From Steroidobacteraceae bacterium (GTDB taxonomy: Bacteria > Pseudomonadota > Gammaproteobacteria > Steroidobacterales > Steroidobacteraceae): DNA of 43,082 nt. The first letter of the stretch is position 1. The number at the start of each line of letters is the position of its first letter. Position numbers and translations under genes: made by a program. This document shows, one piece after another, positions 8,759-20,497 of the stretch. The notes under the pieces are model-generated. The model ran no database searches. It was not told where the DNA came from and saw only the letters and a list, made by a program, of their open reading frames with translations. The stretch lies in NCBI GenBank assembly GCA_025451275.1, contig JANWKR010000012.1:1-43082 (forward strand), read 5' to 3'.

Positions 8759-11700
8759 ATGCTGCAGCTCCCCGGCCCGCCGGCACTATCCGCGTTCCGC
8801 ATCGCCAAGCTCCTCGACCGACTGACCGCGCTCGATGCACGCGTAACCGGGCTGGCGGCGCGCTTCATGCACTTCGCCGATCTCGCGCAGCCGCTGACGG
8901 ACGCCGGGCGCGCCATCCTCGATACGCTGCTTACCTATGGACCGCGCCTGCCGGCGGCGACGGACGCGGCGGCGGGGGCGGCCGTGCTGGTGGTGCCGCG
9001 CGCCGGCACGATCTCGCCCTGGTCGAGCAAGGCGACCGATATTGCGCAGGTGTGCGGGTTGGGCGACGTGCGGCGCCTGGAGCGCGGCATCGAGTACCGG
9101 CTGCACTCGCGCGCGGTACTCGGCGCGCGCGAGCTGACCCGCCTCGCGCCGGTGCTGTTCGACCGCATGACCGAGATGGCGCTGCTCGATGCGGCGGACG
9201 CCGCGCGCCTGTTTGAGCACGCCCCGCCCCAGCGGCTCAGGTCCGTGTCGCTGGCTGGGGGGCGTGCCGCGCTCGAGGCCGCGGATCGCGAGCTCGGGCT
9301 GGCGCTGTCGGCCGACGAGATGGACTATCTCATCGAGAATTTCACGCGTCTGGGACGCGATCCGACCGACGTCGAACTGATGATGTTCGCGCAGGCGAAT
9401 TCGGAGCACTGCCGCCACAAGATCTTCAACGCCAGCTGGGTCATCGACGGCCGCGCGCGCACCGAGTCGCTGTTCTCTATGATCCGGCATACCTACGCGG
9501 CGAGTCCCGCCGGCGTGCTGTCCGCCTACCGCGACAACGCCGCGGTCATCGCGGGCACGCGCGGCAAACGCTATTTTCCGGATCCCGTCAGCGGCATCTA
9601 CTGCGGCGTCGCCGAGCAGATCGACATTCTCATGAAAGTCGAGACGCACAACCATCCCACCGCGATCTCGCCCTTCCCGGGGGCGGCCACCGGTGCGGGC
9701 GGCGAGATCCGCGATGAGGGCGCCACGGGGCGCGGCGCCAAGCCCAAGGCCGGACTCACCGGCTTCACGGTGTCCAATCTGCGCATCCCGGGCTTCGAGC
9801 GGCCGTGGGAGCACGAGTTCGGCGCACCGGCTCGCATCGCCTCGGCGCTCGAGATCATGATCGACGGGCCGATCGGCGCGGCGTCGTTCAACAACGAGTT
9901 CGGGCGCCCGGCGATCTGCGGTTACTTCCGCACCTTCGAGCAGCGGGCCGCCGCCGATCCGCCGCACCGCGAGCGCGGCTACCACAAGCCGATCATGATC
10001 GCCGGTGGCCTGGGCAACGTACGGCGCGCGCACGTCGACAAGGCCGAGGTGCCGGTCGGCGCCCGTCTGGTGGTGCTCGGCGGCCCGGCGATGCTCATCG
10101 GGCTCGGCGGCGGGGCGGCTTCCTCGCTCGGCAGCGGCAGTTCGAGCGCCGACCTCGATTTCGCCTCCGTGCAGCGCGGCAATCCGGAGATGCAGCGCCG
10201 CGCGCAGCAGGTCATCGATCACTGCTGGGCGCTGGGGGCCGACAATCCCGTGCTGCTGATCCACGACGTGGGCGCCGGCGGTCTGTCGAACGCGGTACCG
10301 GAGGCCGTGGCGCACAGCCAGCGCGGCGCGCGCATCGACCTGCGCGCCGTGCCGAGCGCGGAGAGCGGCCTGTCGCCGCTCGAGCTGTGGTGCAACGAGG
10401 CGCAGGAGCGCTACGTGCTGGTCATCGAGGCCTCGCGCCTGGAGCAGTTCGGCGCGGTCGCGGAGCGCGAACGCTGTCCGTTCGCGGTGATCGGTGCGAT
10501 CGACGGCAGCGGCCGGCTGGTGGTGCGTGACCCGCTGTTCCGCGATGCGCCGGTCGACATGCCGCTCGACGTGCTGCTCGGCAAGCCGCCGCGGCTGCGG
10601 CGCGAGGTCGTCAGCATGGCGCCGCAGCGCCGGCGCTTCGACAGCACGCGCCTCGAGCTGCGCGAGGCGGCCTACCGGGTCCTGCGGCTGCCGACCGTGG
10701 CCGACAAGACCTTCCTCATCACCATCGGTGATCGCACCGTGGGCGGGCTCATCAGCCGCGATCAGCTGGTCGGACCCTGGCAGGTACCCGTGAGCGACGT
10801 AGCGGTCACGCTCGCGGATTACGAGGGCACGGGCGGCGAGGCCATGGCCATGGGCGAGCGCACGCCGGTGGCGGTGCTCGATGCGCCCGCCTCGGGACGG
10901 CTGGCGGTCGCGGAGGCGATCACCAACATACTGGCCGCCGACATCGGCGCGCTGTCGCAGATCAGGCTGTCGGCGAACTGGATGGCGGCCGCGGGGGAGC
11001 CGGGCGAGGACGCCGCCCTGTACGCGACGGTGCACGCCGTGGGCATGGAGCTGTGTCCCGGCCTCGGGATCGCGATTCCGGTGGGCAAGGACTCGCTGTC
11101 GATGCGCACCACCTGGCGCGAGGCGGGTGAGCAGAAGAGCGTCGTCGCGCCCGTGTCGCTCATCGTCTCGGCGTTCGCACCGGTGGCGGACGTGCGTCGC
11201 ACGCTCACGCCGGCACTGCAGCTGGACGAGCGCCCGACCTCGTTGTGGCTCATCGATCTGGCCGCCGGGCGCAATCGCCTCGGTGCTTCCGCGCTGGCGC
11301 AGGTGTACGGCGAGCTGGGAGACGAGCCAGCCGACCTCGATGAGCCGGCGCGCCTGACGCAGCTGGCCGCGGCGCTCGCCGAGCTGCGCGCCGCCGGCAT
11401 GCTGCGCGCCTACCATGACCGCTCCGACGGCGGCCTGTTCGTGACGCTGCTGGAAATGGCGTTCGCCGGCCATTGCGGTCTCGATATCGCTCTGCCGGCC
11501 GCGCGCGGCGGCGCGCTCGAGCAGCTGTTCGCCGAGGAGCCGGGCGTGGTGGTGCAGATACTCGCCGGTGACGAGCCGGCCTTTCTCGAAGTGCTCGGCC
11601 GGCACGCACTCGGGGCTGCAGCCCTGTATCTCGGCGCGCCGGTGAGTGAACTGCGGGTACAGATACGGGTCGGCGCGGTCGAGTTCGACGAGGCCTGGGC

Positions 11701-12652
11701 TGATCTCAAGCGCGCCTGGTCCGAGACCTCATGGCGCATGCGTCGCCTGCGCGATGATCCGCAGTGCGCCGACGAGGAGTTCGCGGCGCAGACTGCGGAG
11801 GACGATCCCGGGCTCACGGTCGCGTTGCGCTTCGATCCCGAGGAGGATGTCGCCGCCCCGTACCTCACCCGCGGCGCGCGCCCGGCTGTTGCGATCCTGC
11901 GCGAGCAGGGCGTCAACAGCCACGTGGAGACCGCGGCCGTGTTCGAGCGCGCCGGCTTTGAGGCGCACGACGTGCACATGACGGACCTGCTCGCCGGCCG
12001 GCGCCGCCTGGCCGACTTCAAGGGCCTGGTGGCCTGCGGCGGTTTTTCCTACGGCGACGTGCTGGGCGCGGGCGAGGGCTGGGCCAAGTCGATCCTGTTC
12101 CACGAAGCGGTGCGCGAGGAGTTCGCACGCTTCTTCGCGCGCGGCGATGCCTTCGCGCTCGGCATCTGCAACGGCTGCCAGATGTTCGCGGCCCTCAAGT
12201 CCCTGATCCCGGGAACAGAGCACTGGCCGCGCTTCGTCAAGAACCGCAGCGAGCAGTACGAGGCACGGTTCTCGCTGGTCGAGGTGCTGCGCTCGCCATC
12301 GGTGCTGCTGGAAGGCATGAGCGGCTCACGGCTGCCGATCGCGGTGGCGCACGGCGAGGGGCGCGCCGAATTCGCCACCGAGTCCGCGGCCAGCGCCTGC
12401 GCGGCCAGCGGGCTGGTCGGTTTGCGCTACGTCGACAACGCCGGAGGCGTGGCCGGTGCCTATCCCTCCAATCCGAGCGGCACGCCCTTCGGGATCGCGG
12501 CACTCTCGAATGCCGATGGACGCGTGACCATCACCATGCCACACCCGGAGCGCTCGGTGCGCTACCTGCAGAATTCCTGGCGACCGCGTGATGCGGGCGA
12601 GTTCAGCGGCTGGATGCGGCTGTTTCGCAACGCACGCCGCTTCGTCGACTAG
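8759..12652 (+). CDS. purL: Phosphoribosylformylglycinamidine synthase (single-chain PurL)
   Basis: Fourth step of purine synthesis: FGAR + glutamine + ATP gives FGAM. 1297 residues, the large gammaproteobacterial/eukaryotic type that fuses PurS-, PurL- and PurQ-like parts (E. coli 1295). The N-terminus begins [12 protein letters not shown]. The synthetase core contains [31 protein letters not shown] and GGLGN. The glutaminase domain begins near residue 1040 ([10 protein letters not shown]) with nucleophile C1137 in GICNGCQ and the His/Glu pair in MPHPERS near the C-terminus. Together with guaB/guaA it makes the left end rich in purine synthesis. It ends 9 bases from the convergent gene at 12662. 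Confidence 0.98.
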   Translation: MLQLPGPPALSAFRIAKLLDRLTALDARVTGLAARFMHFADLAQPLTDAGRAILDTLLTYGPRLPAATDAAAGAAVLVVPRAGTISPWSSKATDIAQVCGLGDVRRLERGIEYRLHSRAVLGARELTRLAPVLFDRMTEMALLDAADAARLFEHAPPQRLRSVSLAGGRAALEAADRELGLALSADEMDYLIENFTRLGRDPTDVELMMFAQANSEHCRHKIFNASWVIDGRARTESLFSMIRHTYAASPAGVLSAYRDNAAVIAGTRGKRYFPDPVSGIYCGVAEQIDILMKVETHNHPTAISPFPGAATGAGGEIRDEGATGRGAKPKAGLTGFTVSNLRIPGFERPWEHEFGAPARIASALEIMIDGPIGAASFNNEFGRPAICGYFRTFEQRAAADPPHRERGYHKPIMIAGGLGNVRRAHVDKAEVPVGARLVVLGGPAMLIGLGGGAASSLGSGSSSADLDFASVQRGNPEMQRRAQQVIDHCWALGADNPVLLIHDVGAGGLSNAVPEAVAHSQRGARIDLRAVPSAESGLSPLELWCNEAQERYVLVIEASRLEQFGAVAERERCPFAVIGAIDGSGRLVVRDPLFRDAPVDMPLDVLLGKPPRLRREVVSMAPQRRRFDSTRLELREAAYRVLRLPTVADKTFLITIGDRTVGGLISRDQLVGPWQVPVSDVAVTLADYEGTGGEAMAMGERTPVAVLDAPASGRLAVAEAITNILAADIGALSQIRLSANWMAAAGEPGEDAALYATVHAVGMELCPGLGIAIPVGKDSLSMRTTWREAGEQKSVVAPVSLIVSAFAPVADVRRTLTPALQLDERPTSLWLIDLAAGRNRLGASALAQVYGELGDEPADLDEPARLTQLAAALAELRAAGMLRAYHDRSDGGLFVTLLEMAFAGHCGLDIALPAARGGALEQLFAEEPGVVVQILAGDEPAFLEVLGRHALGAAALYLGAPVSELRVQIRVGAVEFDEAWADLKRAWSETSWRMRRLRDDPQCADEEFAAQTAEDDPGLTVALRFDPEEDVAAPYLTRGARPAVAILREQGVNSHVETAAVFERAGFEAHDVHMTDLLAGRRRLADFKGLVACGGFSYGDVLGAGEGWAKSILFHEAVREEFARFFARGDAFALGICNGCQMFAALKSLIPGTEHWPRFVKNRSEQYEARFSLVEVLRSPSVLLEGMSGSRLPIAVAHGEGRAEFATESAASACAASGLVGLRYVDNAGGVAGAYPSNPSGTPFGIAALSNADGRVTITMPHPERSVRYLQNSWRPRDAGEFSGWMRLFRNARRFVD

Positions 12653-12661
12653 TGAGAAGGG

Positions 12662-13372
12662 TCAGCTCGCGGAGACGAACGGTGCGATGTGGTGCGTGCC
12701 GGTCTCGTCGAGGAAGAAGCGCCGCACCATGAGTGCCTGCTGCAGCTTGCCCTTGCGGACGTAAGCTTCGTAGACCAGGTCCTTGACCACTTCGAGCATG
12801 ACGCCCGCCTCGTAGCCGTCCAGCAGCGGCAGCGGCGAGCGCGCGTCCAGCTCCGCCCCGAACAGCACGCTCTTCATCTTGGTGAACAGCTCCGGGGCGA
12901 TGTCGACCAGGTCGCGCACGGCGTTGAGCTCGTCGAACAGGCGCAGCTTGCCCGCCTCGCCGAGGTCGGCAAACATCGCGTGCGCGCTGCGCCGGCACAT
13001 GGAGGCGAAGGCGTTGTAGGCACCCTGCGAGAAGCAGATGAGCGCCTCGCGGAACAGCAGTTCCACGTCCTCCGGCACATAGGTGAAGCTGAACTTCTCG
13101 CGCGCGCGCTCCACCTCCGCGAACTGCGGCGACAGCTCGATGCGCTGTGCGCCATACACGCGGGCGGTGAAGCGCAGAAAGATCGGCGCGTGGCAGGCGT
13201 CGCACAGGTACACCAGGCCCACCTGCTTGGGGCGGTACAGCTGCAGGTCCTCGAAGCGCGGCACCGCACTCAAGGTGATGTGCGCCACCGCCTGGCAGTG
13301 CGGGCAGGTCACGACCAGGTTCTTTTCCTGATCGTGGTGCAGGCGGCTCGCAGAATCGATGTAGAGGGACAT
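12662..13372 (-). CDS. Uncharacterised zinc-ribbon protein with DUF4145-like helical domain
   Basis: 236 residues from the ATG at 13372; an in-frame upstream start at 13444 would add 24 unconserved-looking residues. The N-terminal zinc ribbon has paired cysteines C23-P-H-C26 and C57-D-A-C60, about 30 residues apart. A helical region follows (about 90-150), including LICFSQGAYNAFASMCRRSAH, which resembles the DUF4145 arrangement in which an Arg helix follows an Ala/Asn helix. No signal or membrane segment. It lies 120 bases after acvB, same strand, and converges on purL. The DUF4145 assignment is tentative; I do not recognise a function. Confidence 0.65.
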   Translation of the reverse strand: MSLYIDSASRLHHDQEKNLVVTCPHCQAVAHITLSAVPRFEDLQLYRPKQVGLVYLCDACHAPIFLRFTARVYGAQRIELSPQFAEVERAREKFSFTYVPEDVELLFREALICFSQGAYNAFASMCRRSAHAMFADLGEAGKLRLFDELNAVRDLVDIAPELFTKMKSVLFGAELDARSPLPLLDGYEAGVMLEVVKDLVYEAYVRKGKLQQALMVRRFFLDETGTHHIAPFVSAS

Positions 13373-13492
13373 ACTTTCGGAGCGTGGCGGCTGATGTTTG
13401 TTGTGAGCGACCGCCAGGAGCCATGTTACTCCAGCGTGCGGCAACCCACCGCCCGGCTTAAGGATCAGCCGCGCAGCGCCAGCCGCGCCACG

Positions 13493-14989
13493 TTATGTCA
13501 CAGGCCGCCCGGTGCGTGCAAAGGCGAGGATGCGGTCGGCCAGCCGGTCGTACTCACCGCTGAAGTGGTGCCCCTTGCCGACCTGCTCGCGCGCGATCCC
13601 GGGCTGACTCAGGCCGGGGCAGATCGAATCGGCTTCACCTTCGCCGTAGAGGCACAGCACCGGCACGTGTCCGATCATGTCCAGCTCCGGCCGGGTCGGC
13701 GGGCCGCCCTCATCCTTGCCCGCCCAGTCAGAAATGCGCACCTCGAAGGAGGCGTGCGCATCGATGCCGAGCAGACTCACGCTGGCGATGCGCGCGCGCA
13801 GCTCCGGCGGCAGGCGGTTGACGACGAACGGCAGCACGTCGGCGCCGAAAGAGTAGCCGACCAGCAGCACGCGCTGCTTGTTCCAGGCGCTGAAGTAGTG
13901 GTGCAGTACTCGGGCGACATCGCGCGCTGTCTGGTCCGCACTGCGCTCGGTCCAGAAGTACTTGAGCGAGTTCAGGCCCACCGTCGGCACGCCCTGCGCC
14001 GCGAGCCGCGCGGCGAGCTCCTGATCGAGACCCGCCCAGCCGCCGTCGCCGGTGAGCAGCAGCGCGAAGTCCTGGCTGTTGCCGCTGGCGTGCACCTCCT
14101 GCACCGGCAGGTCGCCGATGTCGGGCGGCCGCTCGGGCGCGGCTTCGAGGCGCGCGGTCAGGCGCCGGTAGGCCTCGCGGAACTGCGGCATCCAGTTGCG
14201 CTCGACCCCGAAGCCGTGGCCCACCAGGGGCAGCCGCACGACGTCGGCCCCGGCGACCGCCGCGGCGAACTCATCTGCGGCGTGCGCATTGCACACCTCG
14301 TCCTTCTGTCCCTGGAAGGCGATCCACGGCTGACGCAGGCTGTGCGCCGGCTCGAGCACCAGCTCGTGCTGCGGGTTCTGGGTGTAGTGCAGCCCCGCCC
14401 CGGGACACAGCTCCGCGCCGGCGAAGTCCTGATCGGCGCAGAAGCCGAGGCTGAGCGCGCCGGCGAACGTGCCGGGCGGCGACTGCACCAGCGTGGCGTA
14501 GGCGACCGTGGCCCCGGAGGAGTAACCGACCAGCACCGGCACGTGGTAGTCGCTCATGCCGATCTCCTTCTGCACCTGGTGGCTGAGCGCCTCGAAGTCC
14601 GCGGCGATCATCTGGCAGGGCGCGCCGGGGCGCTGCGCCGCACGGTGCAGGCTGGCAAAGTACTGGCGGATGTCGACGCCGATCACCACCGCGCCAAGCG
14701 CGGCGAGTGCGTGCGCCATGTTGACCACGCCGAGCTCCCAGCCGCCGTCGCCGGAGAGGAACAGCGCGACGCTCGTTGGCTGGCCCTCGGGGATGTAGAC
14801 GGTCACCGTGCCGAAGCGTCCGGCGGGCAGATGGGTCGCGTACGGCGCCGTGCCGGGTGCGTGCGGCGCGTCCTGGGGCGCAGTGTTGGCGGCAGCAGCA
14901 GCGGGCGGCGGGCTCGCGGCGTGCGCCGCCGCGAGCAGCGTGGCCACCGTCAGCATCGCGGCCGCGGTCGAGCGGGATCGCACAGTCAT
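13493..14989 (-). CDS. acvB: AcvB/VirJ-type periplasmic hydrolase, predicted aminoacyl-phosphatidylglycerol hydrolase
   Basis: 498 residues. Signal peptide (about 1-25) then a Pro/Ala linker and two tandem alpha/beta-hydrolase-like domains. The N-domain (about 55-285) has FLSGDGGWE and a GxSxG at G155-G159 (S157). The C-domain (VirJ-like, about 305-495) has LTGDGGWAGLD, GYSFG with S380, and a GKGHHFSG His near 474. In Agrobacterium, AcvB hydrolyses lysyl-phosphatidylglycerol in the periplasm (established for that family). Its ATG overlaps the mprF stop by 4 bases (ATGA), so synthase and hydrolase are coupled. Function here is inferred from family and context. Confidence 0.82.
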   Translation of the reverse strand: MTVRSRSTAAAMLTVATLLAAAHAASPPPAAAAANTAPQDAPHAPGTAPYATHLPAGRFGTVTVYIPEGQPTSVALFLSGDGGWELGVVNMAHALAALGAVVIGVDIRQYFASLHRAAQRPGAPCQMIAADFEALSHQVQKEIGMSDYHVPVLVGYSSGATVAYATLVQSPPGTFAGALSLGFCADQDFAGAELCPGAGLHYTQNPQHELVLEPAHSLRQPWIAFQGQKDEVCNAHAADEFAAAVAGADVVRLPLVGHGFGVERNWMPQFREAYRRLTARLEAAPERPPDIGDLPVQEVHASGNSQDFALLLTGDGGWAGLDQELAARLAAQGVPTVGLNSLKYFWTERSADQTARDVARVLHHYFSAWNKQRVLLVGYSFGADVLPFVVNRLPPELRARIASVSLLGIDAHASFEVRISDWAGKDEGGPPTRPELDMIGHVPVLCLYGEGEADSICPGLSQPGIAREQVGKGHHFSGEYDRLADRILAFARTGRPVT

Positions 14990-17577
14990 CGGGCGAACAA
15001 CTCCTTCATGCCGCCGGCGATCAGCACCGACACATCGACCAGCACGCGCGGCAGCGCGATGCCGCCCGGGGCCACCAGGTAGCGCGGCTCCCACGCCGGA
15101 TCGAACTTCGCCTTATAGCGGCGCAGGCCCTCGAAGTTATAGAAATGCTCGCCGTGGCGGAACACGAAATTGCCGACGCGGTGCCAGGCGGGGGCGAGCG
15201 GATGGGCCTCGAGGCCCGACAGCGGTGCCATGCCGAGGTTGAACCAGCGGTAGCCCTCACGCCGTCCCCACAGCATCAGCTCGATGAACAGGAAGTCCAT
15301 GACGCCGCGCGGCGCAGCCGGGTCGAAGCGCATCAGATCGACCGACAGCTCCTCCCTGGTACCGGTGGTCCAGAGATTGGCGAACGCCCAGAGGCGCCCC
15401 TCGCTGCGCACCACCGCCACCGGAAACTGGCGCAGGTATTGCGGCGTGAAGGCGCCGACCGAGAAACGCTTCTCACCGGTGGCCTTGTCGGCCAGCCACG
15501 CGTCGGAGATGCGCTGCAGCTGCGGCATGAGCTGATCGAGCGCCTCCGGCGCCACGACTTCGAAGCCGGCGCCGTCGCGCTGCGCGCGCCGGTGCGCCTG
15601 GCGCAGGTCGGCGCGCGCCCCGCCCTCGAGCGAAAAGTCGCTGAGCGACACGCGCGCCTCCTCGCCGATCTTCAGTGCCGCGAGACCCAGGTCGACGTAC
15701 AGTGCCAGCCGCTCGCCGGACACCTGGTAGAAGACGGTCTGGCCGCCGTGATGGTCGGACATCTCGTGCAGGCGCCATACCAGCTCCTCGGCGCCCTGCG
15801 CGGCGCCGACCGGATCGCCGAGTGCGATCCAGCTGTGGCCGGCGATCTGGTACATGAGGAAGGCATCCCCGGCGTCGCTGAACAGCAGCCGCTTGTCGCC
15901 GGTGAGCGCCGCGTTGGCCACCGTGTAGTCGGCTACGGCTATCAGGGCGCGCGCCCGCGCCAGCTCCTGCGGGCCGGCGACCGCCGGCTCGGGGCGCGCC
16001 GGGCGCAGCAGGTTGAGCAGGACGTAGGCGCTGCCGAGTGCGATGACCGCCAGCGAGGCGCGCAGCATGCGCGGTGCGTTGCCGTGCAGCGCAAACGTCC
16101 ACCACAGCTGATCCGAGTAGGCGACGTGGCGGTAGGACACCACCCCGATCCACACCGCCATGGCGATCACGCCCAGGATGCTCGCCACCCAGGCGGGCGT
16201 GAAGCGTTCGGAGAGGATCGCGGTCGGACGATAAAAGGCGCGCCGCCCGAGCAGCAGCACGCCCAGCACCAGCATGAGCAGGCTCGCTTCCTCGAAGTCG
16301 AGACCCTTGAGGAGCGAGGCGAAGATGCCCGCCACCAGCAGCCACACCGAGATGTGGAAGGCGGCCTGCACGCGGCGGAACAGCGCGCGCGCCAGTACCA
16401 GCAGCCCGAGGCCCACGAGGCTCCCGACCAGATGCGAGACCTCGAGTACGGCGAGCGGCAGGAACTGGTCGAGGAACGCGAGCCGCTCATCGACCGCCGG
16501 TGTCGCGCCCGAGAACAGCAGTAGCGCGCCGGCCAGGAAGGTGAGGGCGCCGGCGATCTGTGGCACGACCGGCGCGATGTACATGCTGGCGAGTTCGTGG
16601 GCGCGGGCCAGTGCCCGGCGCTGCGTGGCCACTTCCTTGCAGCCGAACAGCAGGGTCCCGAATACCAGCGGCACCACGTAGTACACGGCGCGATATGCGA
16701 GCAGCGAGCCGAGCAGCGCGTCCGCCGGCACGTTCGGCAGAGTGAACAGGATCACCGCCTCGAACACGCCCACCCCGCCCGGCACGTGGCTGATGATGCC
16801 GGCGATCACCGCGGCGGCGTATACGGCCAGAAAGGTCACGAAGTGGATGTGGGCCGCCGGGGGCAGCAGCCACCACAGCACCGCCGCCGACAGCGACACG
16901 TCCAGCACCGACAGCGCCACCTGGGTCAGGCCGATCACGGGCCCCGGGGCGCGCAGCGCCCAGCCGCGAATCTCGAGCGTGCCACGCGCCAGGCACGCCC
17001 ACAGGGAGTAGGCGCCCACCGCGCCCAGCAGCACCGTGCCGACCACCTGCGCCCACTCCTGGTGCAGATGCAGCAGGCGCGCAAAGTGCTCGGGCGCGAA
17101 CAGCAGCGATAGACCGGTGATGGTCGCCAGTCCGATCCCCAGTGACAGACTGCAGAAGGCGGTGACGGTGGCGACGTCCACCGCGGTGATGCCGGCGGTG
17201 GCGTACAGGCGGAAGCGGATGGCCGCGCCGGTGAACCACGCGAAGCCGAGCGAGTGCCCGAAGGAGTAGGCGATGAACGACGTGAATAGGATGCGCGGAT
17301 AGGCAATCGCCCGGCGCAGATACGCGAGTGCCAGCACCTCATAGGTGGACAGCAGCCAGTAGCTGAGCGCCGTGAAGCCGAGCGCGGCCAGTATCTGGCG
17401 GTGTGGGATCGCGTGCAGATGCGCGAACACGCTGCGCACGTGCAGGTGCGCGAACTGGTGGTGCAGGACCACCGCCACCGCCACGAACACCGCCAGCGCC
17501 GCGAGCGGCCCCACCCAGCGCCACAGCCCGGACAACCCGGAATCGTCGGGCGGCGCGTATGGCGGCGGGCGCGACAC
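14986..17577 (-). CDS. mprF: MprF-type phosphatidylglycerol aminoacyltransferase/flippase
   Basis: Adds an amino acid from aminoacyl-tRNA to phosphatidylglycerol and flips the product, lowering envelope negative charge. 863 residues from a GTG. The N-terminal half holds about 12-14 hydrophobic segments (flippase domain, about 20-520), with HVPGGVGVFEAVILF typical of the family. The C-terminal soluble synthase domain (about 540-860, DUF2156) includes GDPVG, FQVSGERLALY-like and WFNLGMAPLSG, ending RYLVAPGG. It starts 16 bases after the ettA stop and overlaps acvB by 4 bases. Whether lysine or alanine is transferred cannot be read from sequence. A GAAAGGA lies about 11 bases before the GTG. Confidence 0.92.
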   Translation of the reverse strand: MSRPPPYAPPDDSGLSGLWRWVGPLAALAVFVAVAVVLHHQFAHLHVRSVFAHLHAIPHRQILAALGFTALSYWLLSTYEVLALAYLRRAIAYPRILFTSFIAYSFGHSLGFAWFTGAAIRFRLYATAGITAVDVATVTAFCSLSLGIGLATITGLSLLFAPEHFARLLHLHQEWAQVVGTVLLGAVGAYSLWACLARGTLEIRGWALRAPGPVIGLTQVALSVLDVSLSAAVLWWLLPPAAHIHFVTFLAVYAAAVIAGIISHVPGGVGVFEAVILFTLPNVPADALLGSLLAYRAVYYVVPLVFGTLLFGCKEVATQRRALARAHELASMYIAPVVPQIAGALTFLAGALLLFSGATPAVDERLAFLDQFLPLAVLEVSHLVGSLVGLGLLVLARALFRRVQAAFHISVWLLVAGIFASLLKGLDFEEASLLMLVLGVLLLGRRAFYRPTAILSERFTPAWVASILGVIAMAVWIGVVSYRHVAYSDQLWWTFALHGNAPRMLRASLAVIALGSAYVLLNLLRPARPEPAVAGPQELARARALIAVADYTVANAALTGDKRLLFSDAGDAFLMYQIAGHSWIALGDPVGAAQGAEELVWRLHEMSDHHGGQTVFYQVSGERLALYVDLGLAALKIGEEARVSLSDFSLEGGARADLRQAHRRAQRDGAGFEVVAPEALDQLMPQLQRISDAWLADKATGEKRFSVGAFTPQYLRQFPVAVVRSEGRLWAFANLWTTGTREELSVDLMRFDPAAPRGVMDFLFIELMLWGRREGYRWFNLGMAPLSGLEAHPLAPAWHRVGNFVFRHGEHFYNFEGLRRYKAKFDPAWEPRYLVAPGGIALPRVLVDVSVLIAGGMKELFAR

Positions 17578-17593
17578 GGTGCAGCGCGTCCTT

Positions 17594-19267
<1,674 letters not shown>

Positions 19268-19276
19268 GCGCTGCAG

Positions 19277-19306
19277 AGTGTAAGGAAATTCTCCGGGAAT
19301 TGTCGC
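19277..19306 (-). promoter_or_regulatory. Putative ettA promoter with very short leader
   Basis: Minus strand GCGACA (19306-19301), 18-base spacer, TACACT (19282-19277), then nine bases to the ettA ATG. The predicted leader is about 2-3 bases, leaving no room for a Shine-Dalgarno sequence. Confidence 0.35.
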
Positions 19307-19434
19307 CGCGGCCCGCACCGATGGCGATGGCGATGGCCATGGCGCGCTCGCGCCGCTAACCCGTGTGCGGCGCGCCGCTGTGTTAGGCTTGCGCGCCTTG
19401 ACGCGTGCTGCGCACGCGAGCAGTGGACACCGCC

Positions 19435-20370
19435 ATGACAAGCGTCGCAGTGGTGGTCAGCGAACGGCTGGCCCGTTACGGGTTCGGTGACGGTCACCCG
19501 TTCGGCCCCGACCGCCTCGCCGCCTTCGTGCGCGAGTTCGGGGCACGCGGTCTGGCGGCGCGCGTCACCGCGCTCGAGCCGCGCGCCGCGAGCGACGAGG
19601 AGCTGCGCTCCTTCCACAGCCCTGAGTACCTCGAGTTCGTGCGGGAACGCTCCGCCAGCGGCAGCGGCCTGCTCGATGCCGGCGACACGCCGGCGTTCAA
19701 GGGCGTGTACGAGGCGGCCGCGGGCGTGGTCGGCGCAACGCTGAGCGCGATGGAGGCGATCATGCGCGGCGAGTGCCGGCGCGCATTCGTGCCGATCGCG
19801 GGTCTGCATCATGCTGCGCGCGACCGCGCTGCCGGCTTCTGCGTATTCAACGACTGCGGCGTGGCCATCGAGCAGCTAAAGCGCGCCGGCCTCAAGCGCA
19901 TCGCCTACGTCGACATCGATGCGCACCACGGCGATGGGGTGTTCTACGCCTTCGAGGACGACGCGGCGGTCGTGTTCGCCGATCTGCACGAGGACGGCCG
20001 CTACCTGTATCCGGGTACCGGCGCGGCCGCCGAGACCGGCCGCGGCGCCGCCCGCGGCATGAAACTCAACGTGCCGCTGCCGCCCGGAGCCGACGATGAG
20101 GTGTTCGCCGCGGTCTGGCCGCGGGTAGCCGCGCACCTGGAGAAGTTCGAGCCGGAGTTCTTCATCCTGCAGTGCGGCGCGGACAGCATCGAGGGCGACC
20201 CGATCACGCACCTGCGCTTCTCGCCGCAGGTGCACGGCCGTGCCGCGCGTGAATTGGCCGCGCTCGCCGACACGCTCGGCCACGGGCGCGTGCTGGCCCT
20301 CGGAGGCGGGGGCTACAACCGCACCAACCTCGCCATGGCCTGGACCGAGGTGGTCGAAAACCTCATTTAA
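19435..20370 (+). CDS. Histone-deacetylase-like/AcuC family zinc amidohydrolase
   Basis: Predicted to deacetylate acetyl-lysine or small acetylated amines (the bacterial family includes AcuC and acetylpolyamine amidohydrolases). 311 residues from the ATG at 19435. The active site is complete: tandem H125/H126 in GLHHA, zinc ligands D162 and H164 in [13 protein letters not shown]250 in QCGADS, then ALGGGGYN near the C-terminus. Cytosolic. It stands alone, divergent from ettA (167-base gap) and upstream of glyA with a hairpin after its stop. The substrate cannot be deduced; no acetyltransferase or acs gene is adjacent. Confidence 0.88.
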   Translation: MTSVAVVVSERLARYGFGDGHPFGPDRLAAFVREFGARGLAARVTALEPRAASDEELRSFHSPEYLEFVRERSASGSGLLDAGDTPAFKGVYEAAAGVVGATLSAMEAIMRGECRRAFVPIAGLHHAARDRAAGFCVFNDCGVAIEQLKRAGLKRIAYVDIDAHHGDGVFYAFEDDAAVVFADLHEDGRYLYPGTGAAAETGRGAARGMKLNVPLPPGADDEVFAAVWPRVAAHLEKFEPEFFILQCGADSIEGDPITHLRFSPQVHGRAARELAALADTLGHGRVLALGGGGYNRTNLAMAWTEVVENLI

Positions 20371-20372
20371 GG

Positions 20373-20391
20373 GGGCCGCGGCGCGCGGCCC
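20373..20391 (+). terminator. GC hairpin two bases after the deacetylase stop
   Basis: GGGCCGCG (20373-20380), loop GCG, CGCGGCCC (20384-20391): perfect 8-bp stem. No U-tract. Probably ends the deacetylase transcript before glyA. Confidence 0.5.
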
Positions 20392-20452
20392 TGTCGCGAA
20401 CCTTCCGCGCGGCGGGCGTGCCGGCACAAAGGCGGCTGCGGCATCGTTCCGG

Positions 20453-20458
20453 TACAAT
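20453..20458 (+). promoter_or_regulatory. Putative glyA -10 element
   Basis: TACAAT (5/6), 39 bases before the glyA ATG and after the deacetylase hairpin. No clear -35. No glycine riboswitch fold was recognised in the short leader. Confidence 0.35.
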
Positions 20459-20497
20459 TCGCGCCCCCCGGCAAGCTCCGCAGCGAAGGCGCCGCGC

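Noticed and set aside
8786-11605. 939-codon minus-strand open frame inside purL
   Set aside because: Antisense shadow of purL; residue composition is typical of GC-rich reverse frames.
12689-15082. 797-codon open frame on the plus strand opposite acvB and the zinc-ribbon gene
   Set aside because: Antisense shadow in very GC-rich DNA; composition is Arg/His/Ala-rich with no domain, and both genes beneath it are clearly real.
19320-19337. Three tandem GATGGC hexamers in the ettA/deacetylase gap
   Set aside because: Only three copies, 18 bases; too small to call a functional repeat.
20371-20497. Glycine riboswitch ahead of glyA
   Set aside because: The leader after the hairpin and -10 is too short and no paired aptamer core was recognised.
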